From NCBI GenBank assembly GCA_947454295.1, contig CANGMO010000090.1:1-7968 (forward strand): a stretch of 7,968 nt of DNA, written 5' to 3'. The DNA is from Verrucomicrobiota bacterium. GTDB taxonomy: Bacteria > Verrucomicrobiota > Verrucomicrobiia > Limisphaerales > UBA9464. The position numbers and the translations under genes are program-made. The notes beneath the pieces are model-generated. The model ran no database searches, was not told the DNA's origin, and saw nothing but the letters and a program-made list of their open reading frames with translations. Shown one piece after another: positions 7,186 through 7,968 of this stretch; the first letter of the stretch is position 1, and each line of letters starts with the position of its first letter.

Positions 7186-7968
7186 GTGATTCCCACGTTT
7201 CGCGCCCGCCGACTTGGCATTCTCGGCCTGCTTGCGGCAGTGCTTCTGGCTCCCGTTTCCCACCTCGCGGCGGACATCTTGGACCGCACCAACCTCGTCG
7301 CGTGGTGCATCGTCCCCTTCGACTCGAAAAAGCGCGGCCCCGAGGAGAGGGCGCAGATGCTGGAACGCCTCGGCATCCACCGGCTCGCCTATGACTGGCG
7401 CTCCGAGCACGTACCCTCCTTCGACGCCGAGATCGAGGCCCTGCAGCGGCATCACATCGAGCTCACCGCCTGGTGGTTCCCCGCCGTGCTCAACGCGGAA
7501 TCGCAAGCCATTCTCAACTGCCTCAAGCGACACCACCTCAGCCCGCAGTTGTGGGTGTCGATGTTTCCCGGACCCGAAACCGACCCCGTGAAATTGGATC
7601 AAGCGATGACCGACTCGCTGAAGATCCTCGGTCCGATCTGCGACGCGGCGAAGGAGCTCGGCAGCACCGTGGCGCTCTACAACCACAACGGCTGGTTTGG
7701 CGAGCCCGTCAACCAGGTGGAATTGATCCGCCGCCTGAAGGCCGCCGGTCATTCGAACGTGGGCATCGTTTACAACTTCCATCATGCCCACGACCACATC
7801 GCGGACTTCGCCCAGGCGCTGCGCCTCATGCAACCGCACCTGGTCGCACTCAACCTCAACGGCATGGTTCCGAACGGCGACAAGACCGGAAAGCTGATCC
7901 TCCCGCTTGGGACTGGGACCGCGGAACTGGGCATGATCCGAACCGTCCGCGCCAGCGGCTGGAAGGGC
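7186..7968 (+). CDS. Secreted sugar isomerase/epimerase-like TIM-barrel protein (C-terminus outside window)
   Basis: The first 261 residues are present; the frame is open to the window edge. Residues 1-29 form a clear signal peptide (IPTFRARRLG basic region, LLAAVLLAP core, cleavage near HLAA-DI), so the product is exported. The rest resembles the AP-endonuclease-2-like TIM barrel of xylose isomerase and sugar phosphate isomerase/epimerase proteins. Motifs are NLVAWCIVPFD (36-46), ERLGIHRLAYDWR (60-72), LTAWWFP (93-99), LYNHNGWFGEPVNQ (164-177), NVGIVYNFHHAHDH (191-204) and ALNLNGM (221-227). These match a subfamily common in PVC and Bacteroidota genomes. Export makes a phosphorylated substrate unlikely; a free or keto sugar is more plausible. 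The start is GTG 7186; a TTG at 7168 is also in frame, and no ATG fits. No Shine-Dalgarno sequence is evident. A strong terminator lies just upstream, so the gene should have its own promoter, within about 40 bp or overlapping the hairpin. Confidence 0.87.
   Translation, partial: MIPTFRARRLGILGLLAAVLLAPVSHLAADILDRTNLVAWCIVPFDSKKRGPEERAQMLERLGIHRLAYDWRSEHVPSFDAEIEALQRHHIELTAWWFPAVLNAESQAILNCLKRHHLSPQLWVSMFPGPETDPVKLDQAMTDSLKILGPICDAAKELGSTVALYNHNGWFGEPVNQVELIRRLKAAGHSNVGIVYNFHHAHDHIADFAQALRLMQPHLVALNLNGMVPNGDKTGKLILPLGTGTAELGMIRTVRASGWKG

Noticed and set aside
3964..7839. Very long minus-strand open frame (1291 codons) antisense to the heme-protein gene
   Set aside because: It spans the heme-protein gene, the terminator and the isomerase-like gene. 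Its translation is Arg/Gly/His-rich with no recognisable domain, as expected from the mirror of a high-GC coding sequence; the plus-strand proteins have clear family motifs.

Overview
The window is GC-rich and gene-dense, with long GC-biased open frames. It most likely comes from a PVC-superphylum bacterium, with Verrucomicrobiota favoured over Planctomycetota. The main reason is that it carries two secreted proteins of the 'PVC-type heme-binding / membrane-bound dehydrogenase' class, plus a secreted TIM-barrel sugar isomerase/epimerase-like protein of a type common in those phyla. The phylum call is an inference from gene content; there is no rRNA or other marker here.

Layout: (1) positions 1-1551, minus strand: the N-terminal 517 residues of a secreted beta-propeller 'membrane-bound dehydrogenase' protein, whose C-terminus runs off the left edge. 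(2) A short divergent gap of about 90 bp. (3) 1641-3833, plus strand: a 730-residue cytoplasmic fusion of an N-terminal ferritin-like di-iron domain (DUF455 type) and a C-terminal ATP-grasp ligase domain. It is the least understood gene and the best candidate for undescribed biochemistry. (4) 3946-7077, plus strand: a complete 1043-residue secreted protein with a propeller domain, an alpha-helical repeat region and a C-terminal cytochrome-c-like domain with one CxxCH site. (5) A very strong intrinsic terminator with a UUCG tetraloop at 7099-7145. (6) 7186 to the right edge, plus strand: the first 261 residues of a secreted sugar isomerase/epimerase-like protein starting at GTG.

Function: the two propeller proteins and the isomerase-like protein all carry export signals. 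They are plausibly part of the periplasmic oxidation and turnover of sugars or polysaccharides typical of PVC bacteria, with electrons passing to the c-type heme. The fusion enzyme has no signal peptide and no obvious link to sugar breakdown; its domains suggest an iron-dependent oxidation coupled to ATP-dependent bond formation on an unknown substrate. No tRNA, rRNA, CRISPR array, insertion sequence or phage gene was seen. All gaps between genes are shorter than about 115 bp.
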